DNA of 64,000 nucleotides from Erwinia sp. S63 (GTDB lineage: Bacteria > Pseudomonadota > Gammaproteobacteria > Enterobacterales > Enterobacteriaceae). The DNA lies in the NCBI RefSeq assembly GCF_016625195.1, contig NZ_JACVUP010000016.1, forward strand, positions 62,001-126,000, written 5' to 3'. The translations under genes were made by a program, and so were the position numbers. Below, piece by piece: positions 1 to 7,297 of this stretch (position 1 is the stretch's first letter; the number at the start of each line of letters is the position of its first letter). The notes under the pieces are model-generated. The model did no database searches. It worked only from the letters and a program-made list of their open reading frames with translations, and was not told the DNA's origin.

Positions 1-1
1 C

Positions 2-382
2 AGTGTCTGGACGCCGCTCACCCACGCGGATATCGCGCAACGCTGGTTCTCGCGTCCCAACCTGTTCTGGTTCCTGCCGGTTCCGCTACTGGTGGTGCTG
101 TGCTCGTGGGGGATTGTGCGCGCCATCAAGCGTGAGGCGCATTACTCACCGTTTCTATTGACGCTGGCGCTGATTTTCCTCGGTTTCTCCGGTCTGGGCA
201 TCAGTATCTGGCCAAACATCGTACCGCCGTCAATCACCATCTGGCAGGCGGCGTCTCCGGCCAGCAGCCAGGCGTTTATGTTAGTGGGCGCTTTACTGAT
301 TATCCCGGTAATTCTGGGTTACACCTTTTGGAGTTACTACGTGTTCCGCGGAAAAATCAAAGCCGATGAGGGGTACCATTGA
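2..382 (+). CDS. cioB: Cytochrome bd-type (cyanide-insensitive) quinol oxidase subunit II, C-terminal part
   Basis: The reading frame is open from base 2 and its start lies left of the window, so only about 126 C-terminal residues are seen. Hydrophobic segments alternate with short loops (a segment around FWFLPVPLLVVLCSWG, then LTLALIFLGFSGLG, then MLVGALLIIPVILGYTFW), and the stretch IWPNIVPPSITIW followed by a final WSYYVFRGK is typical of the end of CydB/CioB. The family is the second membrane subunit of cytochrome bd quinol oxidases, which reduce oxygen at the inner membrane. The tiny DUF2474 gene that follows at once is usual for the CioAB subtype. Assignment to CioB rather than CydB is inferred from that neighbour and from overall sequence feel. 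Confidence 0.8.
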   Translation, partial: SVWTPLTHADIAQRWFSRPNLFWFLPVPLLVVLCSWGIVRAIKREAHYSPFLLTLALIFLGFSGLGISIWPNIVPPSITIWQAASPASSQAFMLVGALLIIPVILGYTFWSYYVFRGKIKADEGYH

Positions 383-383
383 T

Positions 384-548
384 ATGCCAATCCAGGTCAG
401 CAAGATTAAAGACAGGGCAATGCCGTCGCCATGGTGGAAGCGGGTGATGTGGCTGGTCATTATTTATGGCGCAAGCGTGCTGGCACTGGGGGTGGTGGCA
501 TCACTGTTTCGTATGATGATGAACGCGGCAGGCATGCATACACACTGA
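384..548 (+). CDS. DUF2474 family small membrane protein of the cio operon
   Basis: This is a 54-residue protein starting at the ATG at 384, with a GAGGGG ribosome site about 10 bases upstream. An upstream in-frame ATG at 366 lies inside the preceding gene and is less likely. A basic N-terminus ending in PWWKRV is followed by one membrane helix (about residues 20-42: WLVIIYGASVLALGVVASLF). Small single-helix DUF2474 proteins are known directly after cioAB and probably play the part CydX plays for CydAB, stabilising the oxidase; that role is inference here. It starts 2 bases after the cioB stop, so the two are cotranscribed. Confidence 0.7.
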   Translation: MPIQVSKIKDRAMPSPWWKRVMWLVIIYGASVLALGVVASLFRMMMNAAGMHTH

Positions 549-603
549 GTTTGCGGATTAACACGTTGCGCAACAGTGTGCACCCCGTTACAAAAATCGC
601 GTG

Positions 604-630
604 AAGGTCGCTGGTTATAGCGACCTTATT
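604..630 (+). terminator. Stem-loop ending the cio operon
   Basis: Perfect 9-bp inverted repeat (604-612 with 619-627) around a 6-base loop, followed by ATT and an AT-rich stretch. The U-tail is short, so termination may be partial. Confidence 0.55.
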
Positions 631-661
631 CACATTATCGCAGTGTGAAAATTGACCATAA

Positions 662-728
662 ACGTTAGTAACCTAAGCAATTAATGCTTTTCCCGCCTCG
701 CTGCCTTTACTCTTCCTTACGTTAGTAA
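662..728. repeat. Direct repeat pair upstream of the Rob-like regulator
   Basis: The decamer acgttagtaa occurs at 662-671 and again at 719-728, 57 bases apart, in the 255-base gap before the AraC-type gene. The spacing is close to a whole number of helical turns. It could be an operator for autoregulation, but I see no match to a known box such as the Mar/Rob/Sox box. The rest of the gap (628-803) is AT-rich promoter sequence with nothing else I can name. Confidence 0.3.
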
Positions 729-803
729 TACGTTTTTGTTATATTTATGTGACTAATCGCGCATATTCATTACCTTCACACTTATCACTCGATCAAAAAA
801 ATC

Positions 804-1670
804 ATGCTCAGCCTGAATCTTAAAAAACAGTACATCAACGATCTGGTGGACTGGATAGAGGCGAATCTGACCGACGAGCTTAATATCGATCTGATTACCC
901 TGAAATCTGGTTACTCCAAGTGGCACATGCAGCGCATGTTCAAAGAGATGACCGGCCAAACGCTGGCGTCCTACACGCGTAAACGTCGACTGACCATGTC
1001 AGCGATGGCGCTGCGACTGACCAGCATGCCGCTCATCGATATCGCCGTGCGCTTTGGCTTTGATAATCAGCAGAATTTCACTCGGGTGTTCAAGAGCCAC
1101 TTCTCCATGACGCCGGGCGCCTATCGCCGCATTCCGGACATGCTGATGAAGGATTTCCACAGCCGTATCTCCACGCAGCGTTCATGGGTCAATGCGCGTC
1201 TGGCGGAGAAGCCGGAGCTGCAGTTGTGTGGCGAAGTGATTGAGTGGGAGTGCCGCTTTGGCGAATACATCGACCATCACAATCAGGTGGTAGCGCAGCA
1301 CACCCGCGATTTTGTTCGTTTTGCCGGTAAGCATGTCAGTCGTGGCTGGCTGGGATTCCAGTTCAGTCCGGGAGTGAATTCTGCCGATCAGCAGCACATT
1401 AGTCTGTTCCAGGCACTGGAAAGTCAGTATGCCGATGTGCTGCCGCGCAACGTGCAGAACTGGACCGGCGAGAGTGGTTTATATGCGGAAATTGACTGGC
1501 ACGGTACGCCGGAAGAGATCAACGCGTTTACCGCCGAGATTTACTACAACCACTTGCCTGCACTGGGTGTGGCGCGCCGGGCAGGTAAAGACCTGCTTAA
1601 GCTGGATTTGAAATACAGCACGCCCGATTTGCTGCAGGGCACTTTCTACATTCCGGTCTCCACCTGCTAA
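804..1670 (+). CDS. AraC/XylS family transcriptional regulator, Rob-like
   Basis: A 288-residue protein with its DNA-binding domain at the N-terminus. The first helix-turn-helix is at about 25-50 (SGYSKWHMQRMFKEMTG) and the second at about 75-105 (DIAVRFGFDNQQNFTRVFK), the AraC signature. The GYSKWH..RMFK stretch and the 288-residue length match the MarA/SoxS/Rob branch, and Rob specifically, because a 170-residue C-terminal domain follows. In Rob that domain is a GyrI-like effector-binding fold, and the last residues here (LLQGTFYIPVSTC) resemble the Rob end. It probably regulates efflux and stress genes. The N-terminus is clearly diverged from E. coli Rob, so it may be a paralogue; no symbol is given. 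It is transcribed alone, with a strong terminator after it. Confidence 0.8.
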   Translation: MLSLNLKKQYINDLVDWIEANLTDELNIDLITLKSGYSKWHMQRMFKEMTGQTLASYTRKRRLTMSAMALRLTSMPLIDIAVRFGFDNQQNFTRVFKSHFSMTPGAYRRIPDMLMKDFHSRISTQRSWVNARLAEKPELQLCGEVIEWECRFGEYIDHHNQVVAQHTRDFVRFAGKHVSRGWLGFQFSPGVNSADQQHISLFQALESQYADVLPRNVQNWTGESGLYAEIDWHGTPEEINAFTAEIYYNHLPALGVARRAGKDLLKLDLKYSTPDLLQGTFYIPVSTC

Positions 1671-1675
1671 TGCAT

Positions 1676-1716
1676 AAATCGTGCGGTTATCTGTGACTAA
1701 CCGCACGATTTTATAA
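1676..1716 (+). terminator. Rho-independent terminator of the Rob-like gene
   Basis: A 14-bp perfect inverted repeat (1676-1689 and 1698-1711) with an 8-base loop runs into TTTTAT. It starts 6 bases after the stop codon. Confidence 0.85.
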
Positions 1717-1836
1717 AATATTCGCCGTAACTGGCGTAAAATCCTTCATTGAAACCTGATTGGCCGCGTAAAACACCAGCCGCCACACATCAGGCTGGAT
1801 AATCACCTGCATTCCTGGTCCGCTCTGGACCGTCAA
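1711..1836 (-). other. Short antisense reading frame, possible gene remnant or small protein
   Basis: On the minus strand a protein-like frame runs from a TTG at 1836 (or ATG at 1812) to a stop at 1711, giving 41 or 33 residues. It contains MQVIIQPDVWRLVFYAANQ, whose composition looks like real coding sequence rather than noise. No ribosome site is evident and the frame is closed just upstream. I read it as a possible relic of a decayed gene; a functional small protein is less likely. Confidence 0.2.
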
Positions 1837-1854
1837 AGTGAAAAAGAAAAAATT

Positions 1855-2064
1855 ATGCGACTTTTACCGTTGTTCCTCATGACAGCGCTTGTGGCGTTTT
1901 CCTCGCTGGCAAGTGCACAGATGGCTGAGCCTTTCTCTCCGCCGGGCGGCCTGCATCCTCATCAGACTCACTGCCAGCAGCATGAAATTGTGGGTGATAA
2001 CCCGCTGCCGCAGCACAGCCAGGATGACAATAGCTTCGTCAACTGCAGTAACCATCAGGCCTGA
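1855..2064 (+). CDS. Small secreted His/Gln-rich hypothetical protein
   Basis: A 69-residue ORF starting at ATG 1855. Residues 1-21 form a textbook signal peptide (basic start, LFLMTALVAFSSL core, SASA-like cleavage region). The roughly 48-residue mature part is rich in His, Gln, Pro and Asn (HPHQTHCQQHE) and has two Cys, suggesting a periplasmic, perhaps metal-binding, peptide. I do not recognise the family. The upstream Shine-Dalgarno is a purine-rich but weak AAAAAGAAAAAA stretch. It stands alone between the Rob-like gene and the iron module, with no partner in the same direction within 300 bases. Confidence 0.45.
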   Translation: MRLLPLFLMTALVAFSSLASAQMAEPFSPPGGLHPHQTHCQQHEIVGDNPLPQHSQDDNSFVNCSNHQA

Positions 2065-2388
2065 TTTCACCTCCGTTTTACCGCGCTTTACTCCGTTAAT
2101 ATCGATGACACGCCGCACGTTTGTTGCGGCGCGATCGTTGCTTGCTGTTGTCCGCTAGTCGAACTCAATTCCCCATGAGGGAGAACTCGCTGTGGTTCTC
2201 TCCTGAAACCCCTTCGGCGTTCATACCTGCCCAAGCCACACCGAAAATTCTGCAACTTTTCCCAATAGCATTTTTCGGCATTGCAACGAAGATATATCAT
2301 AGCTATTCTGCCTGACGTCAGATGAGAATGATTTTCGATAACGTTTGATTCATGCGCGGACTTCTGACGTCCGGTACGGGGCAAAATT
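2065..2388. other. Intergenic region with Fur-regulated promoter
   Basis: 324 bases without a credible gene. The left part is unremarkable; the right end carries the Fur-box-like site at 2323-2337 and must hold the promoter of the HbpS-like gene. Confidence 0.5.
2323..2337. promoter_or_regulatory. Fur-box-like operator
   Basis: TGAGAATGATTTTCG matches the 7-1-7 Fur core TGATAATnATTATCA at 11 of 14 defined positions. It sits about 50 bases before the HbpS-like start codon, where a repressor would cover the promoter, and the downstream genes are iron-related. Confidence 0.6.
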
Positions 2389-2832
2389 ATGGATAAACAA
2401 TCAGCATCGGCCAGCAGTGCGCTGGCAAACCCTTGTCACACCATCTCTTTGGCAGCCGCGCGCGTGGTGATTAACGCCGCATTTGAGGCCGCAGCAGAAT
2501 TCGGCTGGCATATCAGTGTGGCCGTGGTGGATCGAGCGGGCGAGTTAGTGAGCCTGGATCGCAGCGACAAGGCGATTGGCATCAGCCCGACGGTGGCGCT
2601 GGGCAAAGCGCGCACGGCAGCACTGCTGCGTGCACCGTCAAAAGAATTTGAGACCTTCATCAACGCTGGCAGCCCGAGTTTTCTGGCCACGCCCGGCGTC
2701 ACCCCGCTGGAAGGCGGTATTCCTTTATGGCTCAACGGCGAAGTGATTGGCGCGGTTGGCGTGAGCGGGGCGCACGGCGCTAACGACTCACAGGTCGCGG
2801 AAATGGCCGCCGAAGCGCTGGCAATTCTTTAA
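2389..2832 (+). CDS. HbpS/GlcG family heme-binding-like protein
   Basis: A 147-residue protein of the GlcG/HbpS fold, about the family's usual length. Recognisable features are VAVVDRAGELVSLDR (about 45-60), the helix with KARTAA (about 74-80), and the glycine-rich C-terminal motif GGIPLW...GEVIGAVGVSGAHG (about 110-130). Proteins of this family bind heme or corrinoid-like ligands, or act beside iron and glycolate genes; many have no proven function. It is first in a co-directional set with the siderophore-interacting reductase and PadR regulator and has a Fur-box-like site upstream, so a role in iron handling is reasonable inference. No signal peptide is seen, so it is probably cytoplasmic. 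Confidence 0.75.
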   Translation: MDKQSASASSALANPCHTISLAAARVVINAAFEAAAEFGWHISVAVVDRAGELVSLDRSDKAIGISPTVALGKARTAALLRAPSKEFETFINAGSPSFLATPGVTPLEGGIPLWLNGEVIGAVGVSGAHGANDSQVAEMAAEALAIL

Positions 2833-2884
2833 ATACACCGATTGGCAGGGACGTCAGCATGATGCATCTGCCTGGAGAGAACAC

Positions 2885-3667
2885 TTGCAAAAAAACACTA
2901 ACGATCGCGCACCGAAGCGCGTACGTAACGAATTACGTTTCCGTCATATCACTGTGGCGAGCAAAACCTTAATCGCCGGTGAATTCTGGCGCATCGAGTT
3001 TACCGGCAGCGATCTGGCGGGCTTCAATTCGCCATCGTTCGACGATCACATCAAAGTGTTCTTCCCGGACCACGCAGGCAGTGCTTTGGCCTTGCCGCAA
3101 ATGACCGAAGAAGGGATCGTCTGGCCAGGCGGTGTGCGCCCGGCGGCCCGTGACTACACGCCACTGGCTTTTAACGGTACGGATTCCCTGACACTCGATT
3201 TCTACATTCACGATGGCGGCGTGGCCAGCAGCTGGGCGAATGAGGCAAAACCAGGTGATCAAATCGCCATGGGCGGACCGCGTGGCTCCTGTGTGGTGCC
3301 CGTGGATTATGCCTGCCAGATTTACGTGTGCGATGAGACCGGTCTGCCAGCCTTTAAGCGTCGCTACGCTGAGATGCAGGTGCAGCAGATCCATCTGCTG
3401 GCCTACGCCGATGAAACCACCGGGCGTGATTACCTCGGCGATCTGCCGAATGTGCAGGTGACGTGGCTCGGCAGTGGCAGCATGCAGGTAGATAACCTCG
3501 GCCCGCTGATTGCGCAGCTGGATCAGATCTCACTGCCCACAGAAGAGTATTTCATCTGGCTGACCGGTGAAGGTGAAGCGGTGAAACTGCTGAGCGACTA
3601 CTTCACGCAACGTCGTGGTGCGCACACTGATTTCGTACGCGCGGTGGCGTACTGGCATCAGAAATAA
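2885..3667 (+). CDS. Siderophore-interacting protein (ferric-siderophore reductase, YqjH/ViuB type)
   Basis: A 260-residue FAD-binding reductase with the N-terminal FAD-binding barrel (about 15-130; RDYTPLAF is the flavin-binding RxYTxR-like stretch at about 94-101, then GGVASSWANEAKPGD) and a C-terminal SIP NAD(P)H domain ending in the family's WLTGEGEAVK...YWHQK. Such proteins release iron from ferric siderophores by reduction in the cytoplasm. The start is a TTG at 2885 with GGAGAGA just upstream; no ATG is available near it. It follows the HbpS-like gene by 52 bases and precedes a PadR gene. In E. coli the equivalents yqjH and yqjI are divergent; here they are co-directional. Confidence 0.85.
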   Translation: MQKNTNDRAPKRVRNELRFRHITVASKTLIAGEFWRIEFTGSDLAGFNSPSFDDHIKVFFPDHAGSALALPQMTEEGIVWPGGVRPAARDYTPLAFNGTDSLTLDFYIHDGGVASSWANEAKPGDQIAMGGPRGSCVVPVDYACQIYVCDETGLPAFKRRYAEMQVQQIHLLAYADETTGRDYLGDLPNVQVTWLGSGSMQVDNLGPLIAQLDQISLPTEEYFIWLTGEGEAVKLLSDYFTQRRGAHTDFVRAVAYWHQK

Positions 3668-3685
3668 CTGACTTCGCCGCGCCCG

Positions 3686-3718
3686 CTGCCGCCTGTGTTG
3701 AATTTTGCCAGGCGGCAG
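3686..3718. other. Inverted repeat between the SIP and PadR genes
   Basis: A 10-bp perfect inverted repeat (CTGCCGCCTG at 3686-3695, complement at 3709-3718) with a 13-base AT-rich loop. No U-tail follows, so it may be an operator for the PadR regulator or an RNA processing hairpin rather than a terminator. Confidence 0.4.
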
Positions 3719-3757
3719 ACTACTATCAACCTCCCTTAATTGACCTCAGGGAAGGCA

Positions 3758-4297
3758 ATGAAACATCAGCGGGATTTTCCATGGCAGTCCGATAATGCAC
3801 AACGTGCAATCTGTGCAGGTGCGCGTAAAAAGCGCCGTGAAAGGATGCTGGATGCCAGTGATATCCGTCTGTTGATGCTGCACTTCCTGGCAAATGGATC
3901 GGCACATGGCTATGAGCTGATCAAGTCGGTTGAAGAACTCTCTAAAGGGGAGTACTCCCCCAGCCCCGGGATCATCTATCCCAACCTCACTCTGCTTGAA
4001 GAGATGGATGCAATCCGCGTAGTGGATGCACATGCATCGCGTAAGGCGTATGCGCTGAACGAGGGCGGCAAAGCATTACTGGCAGATAACGGCGACAATA
4101 TTGCCACCATTATTGAGCGCCTGACGTCATTAGCGGTTCTGGTTAATAACCGCAGTATTCCTGAAGTTGAACAGGCTATTCATCACATTCGGCATACGCT
4201 GAATCATCGTTTATCCCAGGAAGATATTTCGCCTGAGTCGCTGGAAATTGTGATTAACGCCTTGAATGAAGCAACGGAAAAAATCGCCAGCAGTTAA
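3758..4297 (+). CDS. PadR family transcriptional regulator (YqjI-like)
   Basis: A 179-residue regulator. The winged helix lies at about 30-115: LLMLHFLANGSAHGYELI, then the family hallmark YSPSPGIIYPNLTLLEEM, then a wing with RKAYAL. A helical dimerisation tail follows. The start is set at ATG 3758, preceded by AGGGAAGG; an upstream TTG at 3740 is less likely. E. coli YqjI, the closest functional match, has a long His-rich nickel-binding N-terminus and represses yqjH. Here the N-terminal 30 residues are basic and lack that tail, so if it controls the reductase gene the signal is probably not nickel. Its place directly after the reductase supports local control. Confidence 0.8.
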   Translation: MKHQRDFPWQSDNAQRAICAGARKKRRERMLDASDIRLLMLHFLANGSAHGYELIKSVEELSKGEYSPSPGIIYPNLTLLEEMDAIRVVDAHASRKAYALNEGGKALLADNGDNIATIIERLTSLAVLVNNRSIPEVEQAIHHIRHTLNHRLSQEDISPESLEIVINALNEATEKIASS

Positions 4298-4365
4298 CCC
4301 TCGCAGGCATTTGCGATGTTATGTTCTGTCAAGGACGCAACCTGGCGCCCTTATTGAAACCCTCT

Positions 4366-4653
4366 TTACGGCTTCTTCTTATCCACGTGCCCTAACTCGC
4401 GGTCCGGCCAGCAGAAATCACGTACGCGCTGTTTCAACGCGGCCGCATCCGGGAATCCGCCTTCCTGTTTACGCTCCCAAATCACCGTGCCATCAATGCT
4501 GATTTCAAACACGCCGCCGGTGCCGGGTTTCAGCGTCACCGCACTTAAATCTTCGGCAAAAGTGTGCAGCAGTTCCTGCGCCATCCACGCCGAACGCAGC
4601 AGCCAGTTGCACTGCGTGCAGTAGTAAATCGTCACAGCCGGTTTTTGCGACAT
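4366..4653 (-). CDS. SelT/SelW/SelH (Rdx) family protein
   Basis: A 95-residue thioredoxin-fold protein with the redox motif near its start, YYCTQCNWLLR (CxxC at residues 12-15), and the family's later motif GTGGVFEI. In eukaryotic relatives one Cys is selenocysteine; bacterial members use CxxC. The substrate is unknown for the bacterial family. The ATG at 4653 has a GAGG site upstream. It is divergent from the heme receptor gene, with 230 bases between, and lies as a lone minus-strand gene between two iron modules. Confidence 0.85.
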   Translation of the reverse strand: MSQKPAVTIYYCTQCNWLLRSAWMAQELLHTFAEDLSAVTLKPGTGGVFEISIDGTVIWERKQEGGFPDAAALKQRVRDFCWPDRELGHVDKKKP

Positions 4654-4733
4654 CAGGCGCCTCTTCTTAATTATTGATTATAAACAAGTTAACAAAATGT
4701 GCGGTCTAAGATACATCTTAGTGTAAAGTTTAT

Positions 4734-4748
4734 TGATAATGATTACCA
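4734..4748. promoter_or_regulatory. Fur box before the heme receptor
   Basis: TGATAATGATTACCA matches the Fur core TGATAATnATTATCA at 13 of 14 defined positions, 136 bases before the receptor start codon. It should repress the heme-uptake operon when iron is plentiful. Confidence 0.85.
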
Positions 4749-4883
4749 ATTGCATTACATTCCTGACGAAATTATTTATTACATAAAATAAGTCCACACA
4801 TTTTACGGTTTATTAACGCATATCGCGTTTTTTTGGCGGCAATCCAGTGAGCGAATACTAACAATTAACCAGGTATTTCGCGC

Positions 4884-7247
4884 ATGTCTTCACTCTTTCA
4901 GGGAATGACCCAGCAACGTCTGTTTAAAGTTGCGATTTTGTCTTCCGCTATTCACGCTGCTTGTAGCTATGCAGCCAGCGACAACACGACACTTGCTGTT
5001 TCTTCAGATAAAGCGACACGCAATGAAGCCACGCTGACCGTCACTGCACCTAAGCAGCAGGCGGGCAACAAAACCACCATTACCGCCAGTGAACTGCAAA
5101 AACGCGGCGCGAACGATTTCGGTTCGATCATGCGTTATGAGCCGTTGATCAGTGCGACAGGTTCCAGCGGCGGCTCATCCTCCGGCAAAAGTGGTTTCGA
5201 CCGTGCGGGCTACACCGGCTATAACATCCGTGGTCTGGAAAGCAACCGCGTGGGGATGGATATCGATGGTATTCCAATTCCTGATGCCACAGGCCGTCCG
5301 TACGTCAGCCGTACCGGTAACAATACGTTTGGTATTGGCCGTGATTACATCGATCCCTACATGTTCGGTAGTGTCGATATCGAGAAGGGAGCGACAGCGG
5401 TCGATCAACCCAACACCTCGATTGGCGGTAACGTTTCATTCCACAACAAGACCGCAGACGACTATCTCAGCAGCGAAAAGAATACTTACTTTGGTTATGA
5501 GAGCGGTTACGACTCTTCGAACCGCAGCTGGCACAACGGCATCACCGCTGCAGCCGGTGATGACGAACTGCGTGGCCTGTTTGTTTACAGCCGCCGCGAT
5601 GGTCAGGAAACCGAAAACAACAGCGGCGTGATTGATGCCTATCCGTCCAACTGGCACTCCGATGCTTTCATGACTTCAGGCATCTGGCAGCCAAACGATC
5701 AGCATAAATTTACTGCGACCTTTGACTACTACCACAAAACCAATCACAGCCATTACGACACCTGGGACACCAGCGGTAACACCGTTTGGGGTACTGCACA
5801 GCAGCAGAGTGATACTCGCCGTTGGGGCATCAACCTGGCCGATGAGTGGACGCCGTACAATGATTTCATTGATACGCTGACCACCCGTGTTTACTGGCAG
5901 CAGACTCAGGCGCATGACAATACTTATCTTCCAACCAGCGCCAGCCAGTACGGTTACGTCTACTCTGATTTCAACGTTGATTCTTACGGCTTCGACACTC
6001 GCGGGACGAAAACGCTGGGTCGCCATGAGCTGAGCGCCGGTTTCAACGCGCGTCTGGATGACTCTGAGCGTCCATTCCGTCAGGAACCTGCGCCAAGCAC
6101 CTACAGCGTTATCACCCAGCCGCAGTCTGACAGCCGTTCCTACGCGGTGGCGGGATACATTCAGGATAAAATTAATTTCGATTTGGATAGCCACAACTTC
6201 GCCATCATTCCAGGCGTACGTGTGATGTATCAAAACACCAAACCGAAAAACCTGGGCGATCTGACCAATGGCAGTGCGGTGTTAACCGCGGATCAGGTTG
6301 AAGCGTTGTACGGCAAAACGAACTCCGACACGCAGGTCTTGCCGTCACTGACTTTCCAGTACGATCTGACCCCGGCGCTGACTACCTATCTGCAGTACAA
6401 GCGCGGTGTTGAATTCCCAACCACCAGCCAGCTGTATGGTTCATGGAACCTGGGTTCGAGCTATGCGGGTAGTGCGCAATATGCGCTGATTGGTAACACC
6501 GATCTGAAGACCGAAACCAGCAACAACTTCGAGTGGGGCCTGAAAGGGGAAGCCGTCGAAGGTGTAACGGTTAACACTTCTGTGTTCTACAACCAGTACA
6601 AAAACTTCATCGCCTACACGCGCTACAGCCGTGCCACCAGCCCAGCGTTGTTCGTCAATGTGCCGAGCAATATCTACACCAGCTACCAGGCTGAAAACCG
6701 CGATAAGGCCTACATTTATGGTGCTGAGATTTCTACCAAAGTGAACTACGGCACCTGGTTCCCGGAAGTGGATGGTCTGAGCAGCACCTTCGCGCTGGGT
6801 TATAACCAGGGTAAATCTAAGTCCAGTTACTCCGGTGACAAGTACATTGATCTTGATAGCGTCTCGCCAATGAAAGCGATCGTGGGTCTGGCATGGGATG
6901 ACGTCCAACGCGGCTACGGTGCAGCGCTGACGGCCACCTTCGTGAAAGGCAAGAAAGCCACAGCCACCAACCGTGAAAGCTACACTAACACTGGCAGCGC
7001 GCTCACGGATTCCACCACAGATTACATGCGTGTACCGGGTTATGGCATGGTGGATGCGACCGCTTACTGGCAGGCGACCAAGAACGTCAAGCTGAGCGGC
7101 GGTATCTACAACATTACTGACCGTAAGTACTGGGATTACGCCAGCAGCCGTACGCTGACCAGTACCAATGCTCAGAACCGCAATGACATTAACCTGGCTG
7201 TGATGCCAGGCCGCACCTTCCAGCTCGGTGTGAACGTCGACTTCTAA
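4884..7247 (+). CDS. hmuR: TonB-dependent heme/hemoglobin receptor
   Basis: A 787-residue outer-membrane receptor. Signal peptide at 1-31 (core VAILSSAIHAACSYAA). The TonB box EATLTVTA is at 48-55. The plug domain follows (about 60-190: YNIRGLESNRVGMDIDGIPIPD and IEKGATAVDQPNTSIGGNVSF), then a long beta-barrel ending in the aromatic C-terminus QLGVNVDF. It belongs to the TonB-dependent hemoglobin/transferrin/lactoferrin receptor group by overall pattern, and is longer than Yersinia HmuR (about 680). It moves heme across the outer membrane using TonB energy. hmuSTUV follow directly, and a near-perfect Fur box lies upstream. The symbol is by position and role; the ligand (free heme or hemoprotein) cannot be told from sequence. 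Confidence 0.85.
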   Translation: MSSLFQGMTQQRLFKVAILSSAIHAACSYAASDNTTLAVSSDKATRNEATLTVTAPKQQAGNKTTITASELQKRGANDFGSIMRYEPLISATGSSGGSSSGKSGFDRAGYTGYNIRGLESNRVGMDIDGIPIPDATGRPYVSRTGNNTFGIGRDYIDPYMFGSVDIEKGATAVDQPNTSIGGNVSFHNKTADDYLSSEKNTYFGYESGYDSSNRSWHNGITAAAGDDELRGLFVYSRRDGQETENNSGVIDAYPSNWHSDAFMTSGIWQPNDQHKFTATFDYYHKTNHSHYDTWDTSGNTVWGTAQQQSDTRRWGINLADEWTPYNDFIDTLTTRVYWQQTQAHDNTYLPTSASQYGYVYSDFNVDSYGFDTRGTKTLGRHELSAGFNARLDDSERPFRQEPAPSTYSVITQPQSDSRSYAVAGYIQDKINFDLDSHNFAIIPGVRVMYQNTKPKNLGDLTNGSAVLTADQVEALYGKTNSDTQVLPSLTFQYDLTPALTTYLQYKRGVEFPTTSQLYGSWNLGSSYAGSAQYALIGNTDLKTETSNNFEWGLKGEAVEGVTVNTSVFYNQYKNFIAYTRYSRATSPALFVNVPSNIYTSYQAENRDKAYIYGAEISTKVNYGTWFPEVDGLSSTFALGYNQGKSKSSYSGDKYIDLDSVSPMKAIVGLAWDDVQRGYGAALTATFVKGKKATATNRESYTNTGSALTDSTTDYMRVPGYGMVDATAYWQATKNVKLSGGIYNITDRKYWDYASSRTLTSTNAQNRNDINLAVMPGRTFQLGVNVDF

Positions 7248-7257
7248 TCACTTTTTC

Positions 7258-7283
7258 GCCCTGCGTTCGCGCAGGGCCTTTTC
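7258..7283 (+). terminator. Stem-loop with UUCG tetraloop between hmuR and hmuS
   Basis: GCCCTGCG (7258-7265), loop TTCG, CGCAGGGC (7270-7277), then CTTTTC. The 8-bp GC-rich stem capped by the very stable UUCG loop and followed by four T bases looks like a partial terminator or mRNA-stabilising hairpin that would make receptor mRNA exceed hmuSTUV mRNA. Confidence 0.65.
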
Positions 7284-7297
7284 ATGGAGCAAGAGCA

